A DNA stretch of 64,000 bases from Bog-473 sp963717455. Lineage in GTDB: Bacteria; Actinomycetota; Acidimicrobiia; Acidimicrobiales; RAAP-2. The stretch spans positions 4,526,001-4,590,000 of the forward strand of contig OY970336.1 in NCBI GenBank assembly GCA_963717455.1, in the 5' to 3' direction. A program made the translations under genes and the position numbers. Shown here one piece after another: positions 34,752-44,168 of the stretch. Below the pieces are notes generated by a model. It was not told where the DNA came from, ran no database searches, and saw only the letters and a list, made by a program, of their open reading frames with translations. Within the stretch, counting starts at the first letter, position 1, and the number at the start of each line of letters is the position of its first letter.

Positions 34752-35192
34752 GTGCCCGTCGACCCACCCGAGACACCCACTGCCGCGGGGCATGGTCCGC
34801 ACGCTGGGCTCAGCGCCCAGCTCGAGCTCACGGTCGGCCCCGAGGACACAGCGGAGCACTTCCGCTCGGGCGACGTACCCGTCCTTGCCACACCCCGCCT
34901 GATCGCCCTGTGCGAGGAGGCGAGCTGCCGGGCCACCGACGGCCACCTCGGCGAGTCGCAGTCGAGCGTCGCCACCCGGGTGCAGTTCGACCACCTGGCG
35001 CCGGTGGCCATCGGTTCGGTGGTCCTGGCCGAAGCCACCCTCGTCAAGGTCGAGGGCCGGCGTCTCGTCTTCACCGTGTCCGCCGCCCGGCTCGAGGCCG
35101 CCGGCGGCGGCCTCGTCGGCGCGGGACGGGTGACCCGGGTCGTGGTCGACCGTTCCGCCTTCCTGGCCAAGGCGGGTTCGGACAAACCCTGA
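34752..35192 (+). CDS. FlK-like hotdog-fold thioesterase
   Basis: 146 residues with a hotdog fold related to fluoroacetyl-CoA thioesterase FlK: GLSAQLELTVGPEDTAEHF at the start, ATPRLIALCEEAS on the central helix (the Thr and Glu equivalents), and the histidine strand VQFDHLAPVAIGSVV. It probably hydrolyses short acyl-CoA esters; most such proteins in actinobacteria are uncharacterised. The GTG start 18 bp from tldD fits a leaderless mRNA. The MFS transporter follows 17 bp downstream. Confidence 0.8.
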   Translation: MPVDPPETPTAAGHGPHAGLSAQLELTVGPEDTAEHFRSGDVPVLATPRLIALCEEASCRATDGHLGESQSSVATRVQFDHLAPVAIGSVVLAEATLVKVEGRRLVFTVSAARLEAAGGGLVGAGRVTRVVVDRSAFLAKAGSDKP

Positions 35193-35209
35193 GCGCGACC
35201 CCGCCCGCC

Positions 35210-36394
35210 GTGGAGGGGCCGCGGCTCCTCGCGGGAGCCGGGCCGGTTGTGGCGGCCTTCGCGACATTCGGCCTCTTCTGGGGCAGCTGGGCCGTGATGC
35301 TCTTCGACGTCCAGCACGCATTCTCGCTCAATGACGCCCAGCTGGGGCTGCTGCTGGCCGTCGCCATCGCGGTGGCCGGCGCTTCGAGCGCGGTCATGGC
35401 GCACCTCGCGGACCGGGTGGGGGCGCGCCGGCTCCTGTGGATCGCGCTCTTCGCCTGGGCGGTCCTGCTCTGCGTGCTCGCACTGACCACGCAGCGGTGG
35501 GCCTTCGCCACGGTGCTGGTGCTGGTCGAGATCGCCGGGGGCTCCATCGACACCGCCATGAACGCCGAGGCGTCGCACCGCCTGGTCACCAAGCCGTCGT
35601 CCCTCGTGCGCCTCCACGCGCTGTTCAACGCCGGTGCGCTCACGGGTGCCTCCGCCGCCGCACTGGTCATCCACGCCGGGATCTCGTGGCGCTGGGTCTG
35701 GCCGGCCATCGCCGTGGTCGCGCTGGCGGTGGGCGGGTGGGCCCTCGCGACCGATCCGGGCACGGCCCTGGCCGCCGGCCACGAAGACGGCACCGCACCG
35801 CAGTCCGGCGCCCACCCGCTGAGGCGGCTGCGCCGTGACGGCCTCCTGGTCCTGCTGGCCGTCTTCGCGCTGGCGGAGGTCACCGAGGGCGGCGTCGACA
35901 CCTGGGGCGTGCTCTTCCTGCGGAATCACCTCGCGACCGGTGTGCTGCTCGGCGCCGGGGCGTACGTCGTGGGCCAGCTCGTGGCCGCCACCACCCGCGG
36001 CGCCGGCGGGACGTTGCTCGGGAAGTTGTCCACCCGGAGCGCCTTGATCATGGGCGGCTGCGTCGCCGGAGGGGGCATCCTCCTCGAGTCCGTCTCGCCG
36101 GTCGCGGGCATCGCCGCGCTGGGGTTGGCCCTCGGCGCCGGCGGTGCCTCGCTCTTCTGGCCCCTCGTCATGAGCACGGTCAGCCGGCTGGCCAGCCAGG
36201 TCGTCAGCGCCGTGGGCACCTTCACGGCCGCGGGCTATGTGGGCTGGGTGGCCGGGGCGCCCATCGTCGGTTGGGTCTCCCAGACCTTCGGGCCTGCCCG
36301 TGGCCTTCAGGTCCTGGCCCTGGCCTCCTTCGGCGTCGCCGCCTGCACCCTCCTCGGCCCGCAGCGCAAGGCCGCCCGGGATGGCAGCAGGTAG
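35210..36394 (+). CDS. MFS transporter
   Basis: 394 residues with about twelve hydrophobic segments. The MFS loop motif after helix 2 reads HLADRVGARRLLW, and the charged mid-loop (HPLRRLRRDG) separates the two halves. The EGGVDTWGVLFLR segment resembles a group of actinobacterial transporters related to fucose permease or putative exporters. The start is taken as GTG at 35210, since earlier starts fall inside the thioesterase gene. Substrate unknown. It probably shares a transcript with the thioesterase. Confidence 0.83.
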   Translation: MEGPRLLAGAGPVVAAFATFGLFWGSWAVMLFDVQHAFSLNDAQLGLLLAVAIAVAGASSAVMAHLADRVGARRLLWIALFAWAVLLCVLALTTQRWAFATVLVLVEIAGGSIDTAMNAEASHRLVTKPSSLVRLHALFNAGALTGASAAALVIHAGISWRWVWPAIAVVALAVGGWALATDPGTALAAGHEDGTAPQSGAHPLRRLRRDGLLVLLAVFALAEVTEGGVDTWGVLFLRNHLATGVLLGAGAYVVGQLVAATTRGAGGTLLGKLSTRSALIMGGCVAGGGILLESVSPVAGIAALGLALGAGGASLFWPLVMSTVSRLASQVVSAVGTFTAAGYVGWVAGAPIVGWVSQTFGPARGLQVLALASFGVAACTLLGPQRKAARDGSR

Positions 36395-36409
36395 CCTGGG
36401 TCTACCGCC

Positions 36410-38413
36410 ATGATCCTGCACAGCATCGAGACGCCCGCCGACGTCAAGGGCCTGAACCACGAGCAACTCGCCGAACTGTGCGAGGAGATCAGGGCGTTCA
36501 TCGTCGACACCGTGACCACCACGGGCGGCCACCTGGGCTCCAATCTCGGCGCCGTCGAGCTGACCCTGGCCCTGCACCGGGTGTTCGACTCGCCGCGCGA
36601 CGTCATCCTGTGGGACACCGGCCACCAGGCCTACGTGCACAAGCTGTTGACCGGCCGTCGCTTCGGCTTCAAGACCCTCAAGCAGGCCGGTGGCATGTCG
36701 GGCTACCCGAACCGGGCCGAGTCGGAGCACGACTGGATCGAGAACAGCCACGCCTCGACCGCGCTCTCCTACGCGCACGGCATCGCCAGCGGGTTCGCGC
36801 TGCGCGGCATCGACGGCGAACGCCGGGTGGTCGCGGTGGTCGGGGACGGGGCGCTCACCGGCGGGATGGCCTACGAGGCCCTCAACAACCTGGGTCACTC
36901 GCGACGCCGGGTCGTGATCGTGCTCAACGACAACGGCCGATCCTACGCACCCACCGTGTCGCAGCTCTCCCAGAGCCTGACGACGCTGCGGCTCAACCCG
37001 ACCTACACCGCGGCGCGCGAGCGCCTGCGCCTGCGCCTGCGCGAGCTCCCTGCCTTCGGCGAGCTGGCCTACACCGGCGTGCACTCGTTGACCAGCGCGC
37101 TGCGTGAGATGGTCGCGCCGCACACCTTCTTCGAGGCTCTGGGCGTCCGCTATGCCGGGCCGATCGACGGCCACGACATCGAGCACATGGAGCAGGCGTT
37201 CACCCACGCCGCCGAATGGGACGGACCCATCGTGGTCCACGTGCTCACGCAGAAGGGTCGCGGCTACGCGCCGGCCGAAGAGGACGAGATCCAGCGCCTG
37301 CACGACGTCAAGGCGACCAAGCCGATCGTGCTGGAGAACGCGGTGGGCAGCTCGGCGGGCCCCGCCGTCGGCGGCTCCGCCGGCTCCGACAGCGGGGGGG
37401 TCACCTCGCCGGGCTCGGCACCCGGGACCGAGGGCGGCGACGAGTCACCCCAACGGGCTGCCACCTACACCGACGCCTTCTCGCGAGCGCTGCTGACCGC
37501 GGCGGAGGAGGACTCCCTGATCGTCGCGCTGACCGCCGCCATGCCGGGGCCGACGGGGCTGCTGGCCTTCCAGTCCCGGTTCCCCGACCGCTTCTTCGAC
37601 GTCGGCATCGCCGAGCAGCACGAGGCGACCGCCGCCGCGGGCATGGCCATGGCGGGCCTGCGCCCGGTCGTGGCCGTCTACTCGACCTTCTGGAGTCGTG
37701 CCTTCGACCAGGCCAACCTCGACGTCGGCCTGCACGGCTGCCCCGTGGTCTTCGTCCTGGACCGGGCCGGCATCACGGGCGACGACGGTCCGAGCCACCA
37801 CGGCATCCTCGACCTGGCCCTCGCGCTGTCCATCCCGGGCATGACGGTGTTCGCGCCCTCGGCCGCCGAGGAGATGGAGCCGATGCTGCAGGCCGCGCTC
37901 GAGCTCGCCGGGCCCTCCACCATCCGGTTCCCCAAGAGCGCGCCCAGGCACATCGCCGTGGAGGACGCCGGCCGCGGACTCGAGGCGAAACGGCTGCACG
38001 CCGGGGACGGATCTGTCTGCCTGCTGGGCGTGGGCAAGTTAGTCGAGGCCTGCCTCGACGCTGCGGCGGAGCTGGCCCGCGAGGGGATCGAGACCACGGT
38101 CTGGGACGTGCGTGTGGTGTCGCCGCCGGACATCGCCATGCTCTCCGATGCCGCCCGCCATCAGCTGGTTGTCACCGTCGAGGACGGTGTGCGCCACGGG
38201 GGTGCCGGTGCCTTCCTCATCGACGCCATGTCGGCGCAGGTCGAGTTCGCAGGGCTCCCGCGCCCGTTGACCCGGGTCCTGGGCGTCCCGCGCCAGTTCC
38301 TGGCGCAGGGCAAGGCCGACGACATCCTGGGCAGCCTCGGCCTCGACGGTGCCGGCATCGCGGAGAGCGTTCGCCGGGTCAAGCTCGAGGTCCCGGCCAC
38401 CGAGGAGCGCTGA
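36410..38413 (+). CDS. dxs: 1-deoxy-D-xylulose-5-phosphate synthase
   Basis: 667 residues; a thiamine-diphosphate enzyme joining pyruvate and glyceraldehyde 3-phosphate in the first step of the MEP isoprenoid pathway. TPP/Mg motif VVGDGALTGGMAYEALNN near residue 143, GHQAYVHKLLTGR near residue 70, YSTFWSRAFDQ and the pyrimidine-domain DVGIAEQHE near residue 400. A Gly/Ser-rich linker of about 35 residues (315-350) separates the first two domains and is longer than in most homologues. No other MEP genes are adjacent. Confidence 0.96.
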   Translation: MILHSIETPADVKGLNHEQLAELCEEIRAFIVDTVTTTGGHLGSNLGAVELTLALHRVFDSPRDVILWDTGHQAYVHKLLTGRRFGFKTLKQAGGMSGYPNRAESEHDWIENSHASTALSYAHGIASGFALRGIDGERRVVAVVGDGALTGGMAYEALNNLGHSRRRVVIVLNDNGRSYAPTVSQLSQSLTTLRLNPTYTAARERLRLRLRELPAFGELAYTGVHSLTSALREMVAPHTFFEALGVRYAGPIDGHDIEHMEQAFTHAAEWDGPIVVHVLTQKGRGYAPAEEDEIQRLHDVKATKPIVLENAVGSSAGPAVGGSAGSDSGGVTSPGSAPGTEGGDESPQRAATYTDAFSRALLTAAEEDSLIVALTAAMPGPTGLLAFQSRFPDRFFDVGIAEQHEATAAAGMAMAGLRPVVAVYSTFWSRAFDQANLDVGLHGCPVVFVLDRAGITGDDGPSHHGILDLALALSIPGMTVFAPSAAEEMEPMLQAALELAGPSTIRFPKSAPRHIAVEDAGRGLEAKRLHAGDGSVCLLGVGKLVEACLDAAAELAREGIETTVWDVRVVSPPDIAMLSDAARHQLVVTVEDGVRHGGAGAFLIDAMSAQVEFAGLPRPLTRVLGVPRQFLAQGKADDILGSLGLDGAGIAESVRRVKLEVPATEER

Positions 38414-38428
38414 CCCGGGGACCCGGCG

Positions 38429-39172
38429 CTACGCCAGATTGGCGCCGTTCTGCCGCACGAAGTCGTTGACCGCGTAGTAGGCCTCGATCGACTCGCCGGC
38501 GTCCCCCCAGAACCCCTCCTGGATGTCGTGGGCCATCTGGCCCTTGCCGACGAAATGGTTGTTCACGTCGGTGATCTCCAGCTCGCCACGGCCGGAGGGC
38601 ACCAGGTCACCGATGATGTCGAACACGCCCGCCTCGTAGCAGTAGATGCCGGTGACGCAGTACTCGGACGCCGGGTGCTCGGGCTTCTCCTCGATGTGGG
38701 CCACGCGCCCGTCTGCACCGAAGACGGGGACGCCGAGATGGCGCAGGTGCTCGGGCTCGTCCACCTTCGACAGGAGGATGCGCGCGCCTGTCGGGTTCGC
38801 CCGGAAGGCGTCGACCATCGGCCGGATGGACCGCTCGACGATGTTGTCGGCCAGCATGACGAGCACTGGCCCGCCCTCCGCGAAGTGCGCGGCGAGCCCG
38901 AGTGCCTCGGCGATGCCGCCCGCCTTCTCCTGGTAGGCGTAGGAGAGCTGGTCGATGCCGTACTCGTGCCCGTTGCCGAGCAGACGCAGGAACTCGCCGG
39001 CGTGCGTCCCGCCGGTGACGAGCATGATCTCGTCGATGCCACTCGACACCACGGCCTCGATCGACCAGGCGATCATCGGCCGGTCGTAGATGGGGAGCAG
39101 GTGCTTGTTCGTGATGCGGGTCAACGGGTAGAGCCGCGACCCGGTGCCGCCGGCGAGGATCACGCCCTTCAC
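38429..39172 (-). CDS. glucose-1-phosphate thymidylyltransferase-like nucleotidyltransferase
   Basis: 247 residues of the RmlA/RfbA family, which makes dTDP- or UDP-sugars. Nucleotide-binding GVILAGGTGSRLYPLT, the KHLLPIYDRPMI segment, GDAGE and EEKPEHP are present. It is shorter than canonical RmlA (about 290), lacking the C-terminal helices, as in archaeal-type and antibiotic-cluster homologues. The start is GTG at 39172, set by an AGGAGG 6 nt upstream. No other deoxysugar genes are adjacent, so the product sugar cannot be stated. Confidence 0.9.
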   Translation of the reverse strand: MKGVILAGGTGSRLYPLTRITNKHLLPIYDRPMIAWSIEAVVSSGIDEIMLVTGGTHAGEFLRLLGNGHEYGIDQLSYAYQEKAGGIAEALGLAAHFAEGGPVLVMLADNIVERSIRPMVDAFRANPTGARILLSKVDEPEHLRHLGVPVFGADGRVAHIEEKPEHPASEYCVTGIYCYEAGVFDIIGDLVPSGRGELEITDVNNHFVGKGQMAHDIQEGFWGDAGESIEAYYAVNDFVRQNGANLA

Positions 39173-39213
39173 GACCGACCTCCTGCCGAGCGCAACGTTG
39201 GCATCTCGAGTTT

Positions 39214-40323
39214 CTAGCCGAACGTGAGCACACCGCGCGCGACGCGCCCGGCATGCATCTCGTCGACCACGTCGCCGAAGTGGTCGAGGGGCCGGGTGAG
39301 CGACACCAGCTCGTCGAGCATGAGGAGCCCGGCCTGGTACAGGTCCACCATGAGCGGGATGTCGTGGTGGGGCCGGGCCGAGCCGTAGCGGCACCCGATC
39401 AGCCCCCGGTCGACGTAGGCCAGTGCGTTGACGTCAACGGACACCTCGGTCCCCCGGGGCGGGATGCCGATGGCCACCGCCGTGCCGCCCCAGTCCAGGC
39501 AGTCGAGCGCGCTGCGCAGGACGGCGGGGTGGCCGACGCAGTCGAAGGCCCAGGTCACTCCCCCGAGGGGGAAGAGGGCGCCGGCGGCGGACTCGCGGTT
39601 CGCCGGCACCAGCTCGCGCACCGCCGCCGCGGCGTCACCCGTGGTGGCGTCGACGAAGTGCGTCGCACCGAACTGCCGCCCCAGCCCTTCCTTGCCGGCC
39701 ACCGTGTCGACCGCGACGATCCTCGTCGCTCCGGCGATGCGCAGCCCCTGAATCACGTTCAGGCCGACGCCGCCCACGCCGAAGACGGCTGCAGTGTCAC
39801 CGGGCCGCACCTTGGCCCGGTTGAGCACGGCGCCGACGCCGGTGAGGACGCCGCAGCCGATGAGGCAGGCCGACGACAGCGGGACCTCCTTCGGGATGCG
39901 CACCGCCTGCACCTCGCTGACGACGGTCAGCTCCGAGAACACGGAGGCAGCGGCGAAGTTGGAGGCCGGCTCACCCTTGAAGGTGAACGGCGTCGAGATG
40001 TTGCCGAGCGAGCTCTTGCACATCGTCGGGTGGCCGGTGCTGCAGGCCCGGCAGGCGCCACAGCTGGCCAGGGTCGCGATCACGACATGGTCGCCCGGCT
40101 TCACGGAGCGCACGGAGTCGCCCACCGCCTCGACGATGCCGGCACCCTCGTGGCCGAGCACGGCCGGCGCGGGAAAGGGGATCGTCCCGTCGATGACCGA
40201 CAGGTCGGAATGGCAGACGCCGGCGGCCTCCATGCGGACCTGTACCTCGTCGGGGCCGGGATCCCGCACCTCGAGCGCGTCGGTGACCTCGACCCCCTCC
40301 CCCGTGTAGACGATGCCTCGCAC
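39214..40323 (-). CDS. zinc-dependent alcohol dehydrogenase (class III-like)
   Basis: 369 residues of the medium-chain dehydrogenase/reductase family. Catalytic-zinc ligands appear in GVCHSDLSVIDG and GHEGAGIVEAVG; structural-zinc cysteines are in CGACRACSTGHPTMC; the Rossmann motif is FGVGGVGLNVIQG. Start GTG at 40323 shares one base with the stop of the synthetase gene, and GAGAGGAG precedes it. As the last gene of the operon it may oxidise an alcohol intermediate of the same catabolic route; the exact substrate is unknown. Confidence 0.9.
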   Translation of the reverse strand: MRGIVYTGEGVEVTDALEVRDPGPDEVQVRMEAAGVCHSDLSVIDGTIPFPAPAVLGHEGAGIVEAVGDSVRSVKPGDHVVIATLASCGACRACSTGHPTMCKSSLGNISTPFTFKGEPASNFAAASVFSELTVVSEVQAVRIPKEVPLSSACLIGCGVLTGVGAVLNRAKVRPGDTAAVFGVGGVGLNVIQGLRIAGATRIVAVDTVAGKEGLGRQFGATHFVDATTGDAAAAVRELVPANRESAAGALFPLGGVTWAFDCVGHPAVLRSALDCLDWGGTAVAIGIPPRGTEVSVDVNALAYVDRGLIGCRYGSARPHHDIPLMVDLYQAGLLMLDELVSLTRPLDHFGDVVDEMHAGRVARGVLTFG

Positions 40324-42013
40324 TATTTGCTCCTCTCGTTGGTGACAACGTGGTCCGCCCCAGTCGCGTGCCGCTGACGCAGCTCGCGCTTGAGCACCTT
40401 CCCGCTGGCATTGACCGGCAGCGCATCGACCAGCACCACGCTGCGGGGCACTTTGTAGTTGGCCATGACCCCGCGTGACCAGCTGAGGATGGCGCGGCCC
40501 AGCCCGTCGGGGTCCGCATCCCCGGCCGCGGGTGTGGCCGGGACGACGTAGGCACAGCCCACCTCCCCCATCCGCTCGTCCGGGACGCCGACCACTGCGA
40601 CCTGGGCCACCGCCTCGTGGCCACGCAGGATGGCCTCGATCTCGGCCGGGTACGCGTTGAACCCGCCCACCACGTACATGTCCTTGACCCGGTCGGTGAT
40701 GGTCACGTGGCCCTCGGCGTCCATGACGCCGATGTCGCCGGTGTGCAGCCACCCGTCGGCGTCGATCGCCTCGGCCGTCGCCGCCTCGTTGCCCCAGTAG
40801 CCCGACATGACGGTGTAGCCCCGCACGACGATCTCCCCCGGCTCACCGGTGGGGACCTCCTTGCCGCCGGCCACCACCCGCACCTCGATCCCGGGGATCG
40901 CACGGCCCGACGTGGCCGACACCACGCCGGGTGGATCGCTGCGGCGGCACATGGTGACGGTGCCGCAGGACTCCGTGAGCCCGTAGGCGGTCAGGACCGT
41001 CTCGAAGCCGAGCTCCTCGCGCATCGCCCGCACGAGCTCGACCGGCACCACCGCCGCGCCGGTCACCCCGAGTCGGAGGGACGAGAGGTCGTAGTCGGTG
41101 CGGCGGGGATCCGCCAGGAGGGTCTGGTACAGGGTGGGCGGCCCGGGCAGCACGCTGATGCGCTCCGCGGGATGCGTGTCATCACCGCCTCGGCATCGAA
41201 CACCGGCTCGGGCACCACGGTGGCACCGGCCATGAGGCAGGCCAGGATCCCGGCCTTGTAGCCGAATGTGTGGAAGAACGGGTTCACCACGAGGTAGCGG
41301 TCGCCGGCACCGAGGCCCACGATGGAGGACCAGGTCCCGAATGTTCGCAACGACTGGGCGTGGGTCGTCACCGCCCCCTTGGGGTGCCCGGTGGTGCCCG
41401 ACGTGAAGATGAGGTCCGACACGTCGTCCGGCCCGACCGCCGCCGCCCGCGCCGCGGTGTCGCCGGCACTGACCTGCTCGGCCGCCGCCAGGAATTCCTC
41501 GAGGCCGAGGGTCGGGACCCCGGGCGGGCCGGAGGCGGCGGAGTCACCTTCACCGCGCAACACGAGGATCCGGCTCAGCGCGCCGGTGTCCTCGCCCGCC
41601 AGGAGGGCGGGGTAGTCGGCCCCGAGGAAACCCCGGACCGTCAGCAGTGTCGTGGCGCCGGCATTGCGCACGATGTAGGCCGCCTCCGCGCCCTTGAACC
41701 GGGTGTTCAGCGGCACCAACACCCCGCCGGCGCGCAGCGCGCCGAGCGCGGCCAGCATCCACTCGGCGCAGTTGGGCGCCCAGACCGCCACCCGCTCCCC
41801 CGCGCCCAACCCAGCGGCCACGAAGCCGCGTGCGAAGCGGTCCACCTCGGGCGCCAGCTGTGCGTAGGTCAGGCGCCGGTCGCCGTCCACCAGCGCCTCG
41901 ATCGTCCCGTGGCGCTGCGCCGCGTCGTCGACCAGCCGGGGAACCGTGCCCCAGGTCAGGTCGGCCCGCGGGTCCTCCTGCTCCGGCGGCGCCCCGCCGA
42001 TCCCCCCGCTCAC
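40323..42013 (-). CDS. fadD3: FadD3-like acyl-CoA synthetase (steroid HIP side chain), one-base frameshift
   Basis: An ANL-superfamily ligase split between two frames: 42013 to about 41170 (TWGTVPRLVDDAAQRHG to the FTSGTTGHPKGAV loop and NPFFHTFGYKAGILACL) and about 41170 to 40323 (VLPGPPTLYQTLL, TAYGLTES, DGWLHTGDIG, KDMYVVGGFNAYPAE, ASGKVLKREL). One extra G in the run at 41169-41171 restores TRIPAERISVLPGPP and about 562 residues. By recall, the internal wording is very close to mycobacterial FadD3, which activates HIP, a steroid C/D-ring degradation product. It overlaps the SDR gene by 4 bp. Confidence 0.85.
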
Positions 42014-42825
42014 GGGTGCTGGTTGCTCACGGAGATGACCTCTCCGGACAGATAGGACGAGTAGTCACTGGCCAGGAAGACGATGACGTTGGCCACCTCC
42101 CAGGTCTCGGCCCCGCGCCCGAACAGCTCGCGCCGGCGCAGCACAGCCAGGTCCTCGTCGGGGATCGAGCGATTCAAGAACGGGTGCTCGGCCAGGCTGG
42201 GCGACACGGCGTTGACCCGAACCCCCGACGGCGCCGCCTCCGCGGCCGCACACCGAGTCAGGGCCATGACGCCGGCCTTGGCCGCCGCATAGTGCGCCTG
42301 ACCCGGCTGCGCCCGCCAACCGAGCACCGAGGCGTTGTTCACGATGACGCCCCTCTTCTGCGGCAGCAGCCGCTTCAGCGCAGCACGCGTGCAGCGGAAG
42401 GTCCCGGTCAAGGTGATGTCCAGCACCGTCGCCCACTGCTCGTCCGTCATCTCCACCAGGGGCACGGTGCCGCCGAGCCCCGCGTTGTGCACGGCGACGT
42501 CCATGTGCCCGAAACGCGCCACCGTGCCGTCGTAGAGGGCGCCCACCTGCGCCTCGTCGCGCACGTCACAGGGCAGCGCGTGCACCCGTCCGGCGTCACC
42601 CGCTCCTGCGGCGAGCTGCTCGGCCGTCTCACCGAGTCGCCGCTCGTGAGCGTCGGACACCACGACGGACGCGCCCTCCTCGAGGCAGCGCCTGGCCGTC
42701 GCCGATCCGATGCCCGTCCCGGCCGCCGCCGTCACGACGACGACCTTCCCGTCCAGCAGGCCGTGACCACCCGGCGGTGGCGGTGGCGGTGGCGGGTCGA
42801 ACGACGAATCGAGGCGTGTGCTCAC
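42010..42825 (-). CDS. ipdF: IpdF-like short-chain dehydrogenase/reductase
   Basis: 271 residues of the classical SDR fold: nucleotide motif TAAAGTGIGSATA, NNASVLGW with the catalytic Ser, and YAAAK for Tyr/Lys. The AAAGTGIG form, HERRLGET and the C-terminal SDYSSYLSGEVISV closely resemble, by recall, IpdF of mycobacterial steroid degradation, which acts on the 5-hydroxy form of HIP-type intermediates. The N-terminus has a run of eight prolines before the fold. Overlaps by 4 bp with both neighbours (ATGA) mark it as part of one operon. Confidence 0.82.
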   Translation of the reverse strand: MSTRLDSSFDPPPPPPPPGGHGLLDGKVVVVTAAAGTGIGSATARRCLEEGASVVVSDAHERRLGETAEQLAAGAGDAGRVHALPCDVRDEAQVGALYDGTVARFGHMDVAVHNAGLGGTVPLVEMTDEQWATVLDITLTGTFRCTRAALKRLLPQKRGVIVNNASVLGWRAQPGQAHYAAAKAGVMALTRCAAAEAAPSGVRVNAVSPSLAEHPFLNRSIPDEDLAVLRRRELFGRGAETWEVANVIVFLASDYSSYLSGEVISVSNQHP

Positions 42826-44027
42826 GCCACCCCTTTCGGTTCCGGCGGGAGTCCCAGCACCCGCTCGCCGATGATGTTGCGCTGGATCTGGTTCGACCCA
42901 CCGTAAATCGTCTCGGCGCGTGCGAAGAGGAAGGAGCGCTGCAGCTCACCCAGCCCGTACTCACCGTTCTCCGGCAGCGGCTCCCCGTCGAGCACCGTTG
43001 CGGCCGGCCCCAGTATCCCCATGGCGAGCTCGCCGAGACGGCGATGCCAGCTCCCCCAGTACAGCTTGGCGATGGAGGCCTCGGGCGGCGCCGCCGGACC
43101 GTCGACGCCCGAAAGGCTGCGCAGCGTGTTGAACCGCATGATCGTGAGCTCGATGTGGGCCTGGGCCAAACGCTGTCGCACGACCGGGTCGCGCGACCGC
43201 CCGTTCTCGCCCGCCAGTGTCACGATGCGGTCGAGCTCGCGGCGGAAGCCCAGCTGGTGGCCGAGCAGGGCCACGCCCCGCTCGAACGCGAGGGTGGCCA
43301 GGGCGACGCGCCAGCCGTCCCCCACGACGCCCACGACGTTGTCGGCGCCCGTGCGGGCACCATCGAAGAACACCTCGTTGAACTCGCTGGTCCGGGTGAG
43401 CTGGGTGATGGGGCGGATCTCGACCCCGGGCTGGTCCATGGGCACCAGGAGATAGGACAAACCCTTGTGCCGGGCGGACGCGGGATCCGTCCGGCAGACA
43501 ACGAAGCACCAGTCCGCCTGGTGGGCCAGGGACGTCCAGACCTTCTGTCCCGTGACCACCCACTCGCCGCCATCGCGTACGGCCCGCGTCGAGACGTTGG
43601 CCAGGTCGCTTCCTGCGTCCGGCTCCGAGTAGCCCTGGCACCACAGCTCCGAGCCCTCCCTGATCGGCGGGAGGAAGCGCGCCTTCTGCTCGGGCGTCCC
43701 GTAGTGGATCAGGGTCGGGCCCAGCAGGCCTTCGCCCATCACGTTGACCCGGCCCGGCGCCCCGGCCCGGGCGTGCTCCTCGTTGAAGATGACCTGCTCG
43801 GTCATGGACGCGCCGCGGCCGCCGTACTCGGCCGGCCAGCCCAGGCACGTCCAGCCCCCCGCAGCCAGCACCCGCTCCCAGCGCCGGCGCACCTCGAAGC
43901 CGAACGTCTCGTCACCCGAGCCGCCGCGGCCTCCGAGCTCGGCGAACTCGCCCACCAGGTGCTCCTCGAGGAAGCGGCGGACCTCCAGCCGGAACGCCAC
44001 GTCCTCGGGGCGATCACGCAGATCCAT
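42822..44027 (-). CDS. fadE30: acyl-CoA dehydrogenase, FadE30-like
   Basis: 401 residues of the acyl-CoA dehydrogenase family (FAD). Conserved parts: the WPAEYGG turn, WCQGYSEPDAGSDLAN flavin loop, GQKVWTSLAHQADW, and the C-terminal ETIYGGSNQIQRNIIGERVLGLP. In Mycobacterium fadE30, ipdF and fadD3 lie together in the KstR2 regulon for steroid rings C/D, and the same set occurs here, which is the reason for the name. It is first in the operon; the minus-strand hexamer TACGCT lies 8 nt before the ATG, and a palindrome lies upstream. Confidence 0.83.
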   Translation of the reverse strand: MDLRDRPEDVAFRLEVRRFLEEHLVGEFAELGGRGGSGDETFGFEVRRRWERVLAAGGWTCLGWPAEYGGRGASMTEQVIFNEEHARAGAPGRVNVMGEGLLGPTLIHYGTPEQKARFLPPIREGSELWCQGYSEPDAGSDLANVSTRAVRDGGEWVVTGQKVWTSLAHQADWCFVVCRTDPASARHKGLSYLLVPMDQPGVEIRPITQLTRTSEFNEVFFDGARTGADNVVGVVGDGWRVALATLAFERGVALLGHQLGFRRELDRIVTLAGENGRSRDPVVRQRLAQAHIELTIMRFNTLRSLSGVDGPAAPPEASIAKLYWGSWHRRLGELAMGILGPAATVLDGEPLPENGEYGLGELQRSFLFARAETIYGGSNQIQRNIIGERVLGLPPEPKGVA

Positions 44028-44057
44028 CGCCCGGGAGCGTAGCCAAGGCGTGGCACC

Positions 44058-44080
44058 CGATCTGACGGTCCGTCAGATCG
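44058..44080. promoter_or_regulatory. perfect 23-bp palindrome, probable operator
   Basis: Two 11-bp arms (CGATCTGACGG and its complement) around a central T. It lies where the -35 of the fadE30-like operon would be (its -10 candidate is 44036-44041) and also upstream of the divergent amidohydrolase. TGACG/CGTCA half-sites suit TetR-family repressors. It does not match the KstR2 consensus I know. Confidence 0.75.
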
Positions 44081-44168
44081 CCCGGGCACCCCGGCAGAGC
44101 GGGTCCTCCCACCCCTGGAATACTCGCGGGTGCACCGCATCAAGATCGCAGCGCGAAAGGGGGTGACC

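Noticed and set aside
34730..37303. 857-codon minus-strand open frame
   Set aside because: Antisense shadow of the thioesterase, MFS and dxs genes; no recognisable domain, Gln/His/Asp/Gly-rich composition.
44058..44080. KstR2 operator
   Set aside because: The palindrome has TGACGG/CCGTCA half-sites, unlike the CAAG/CTTG KstR2 box.
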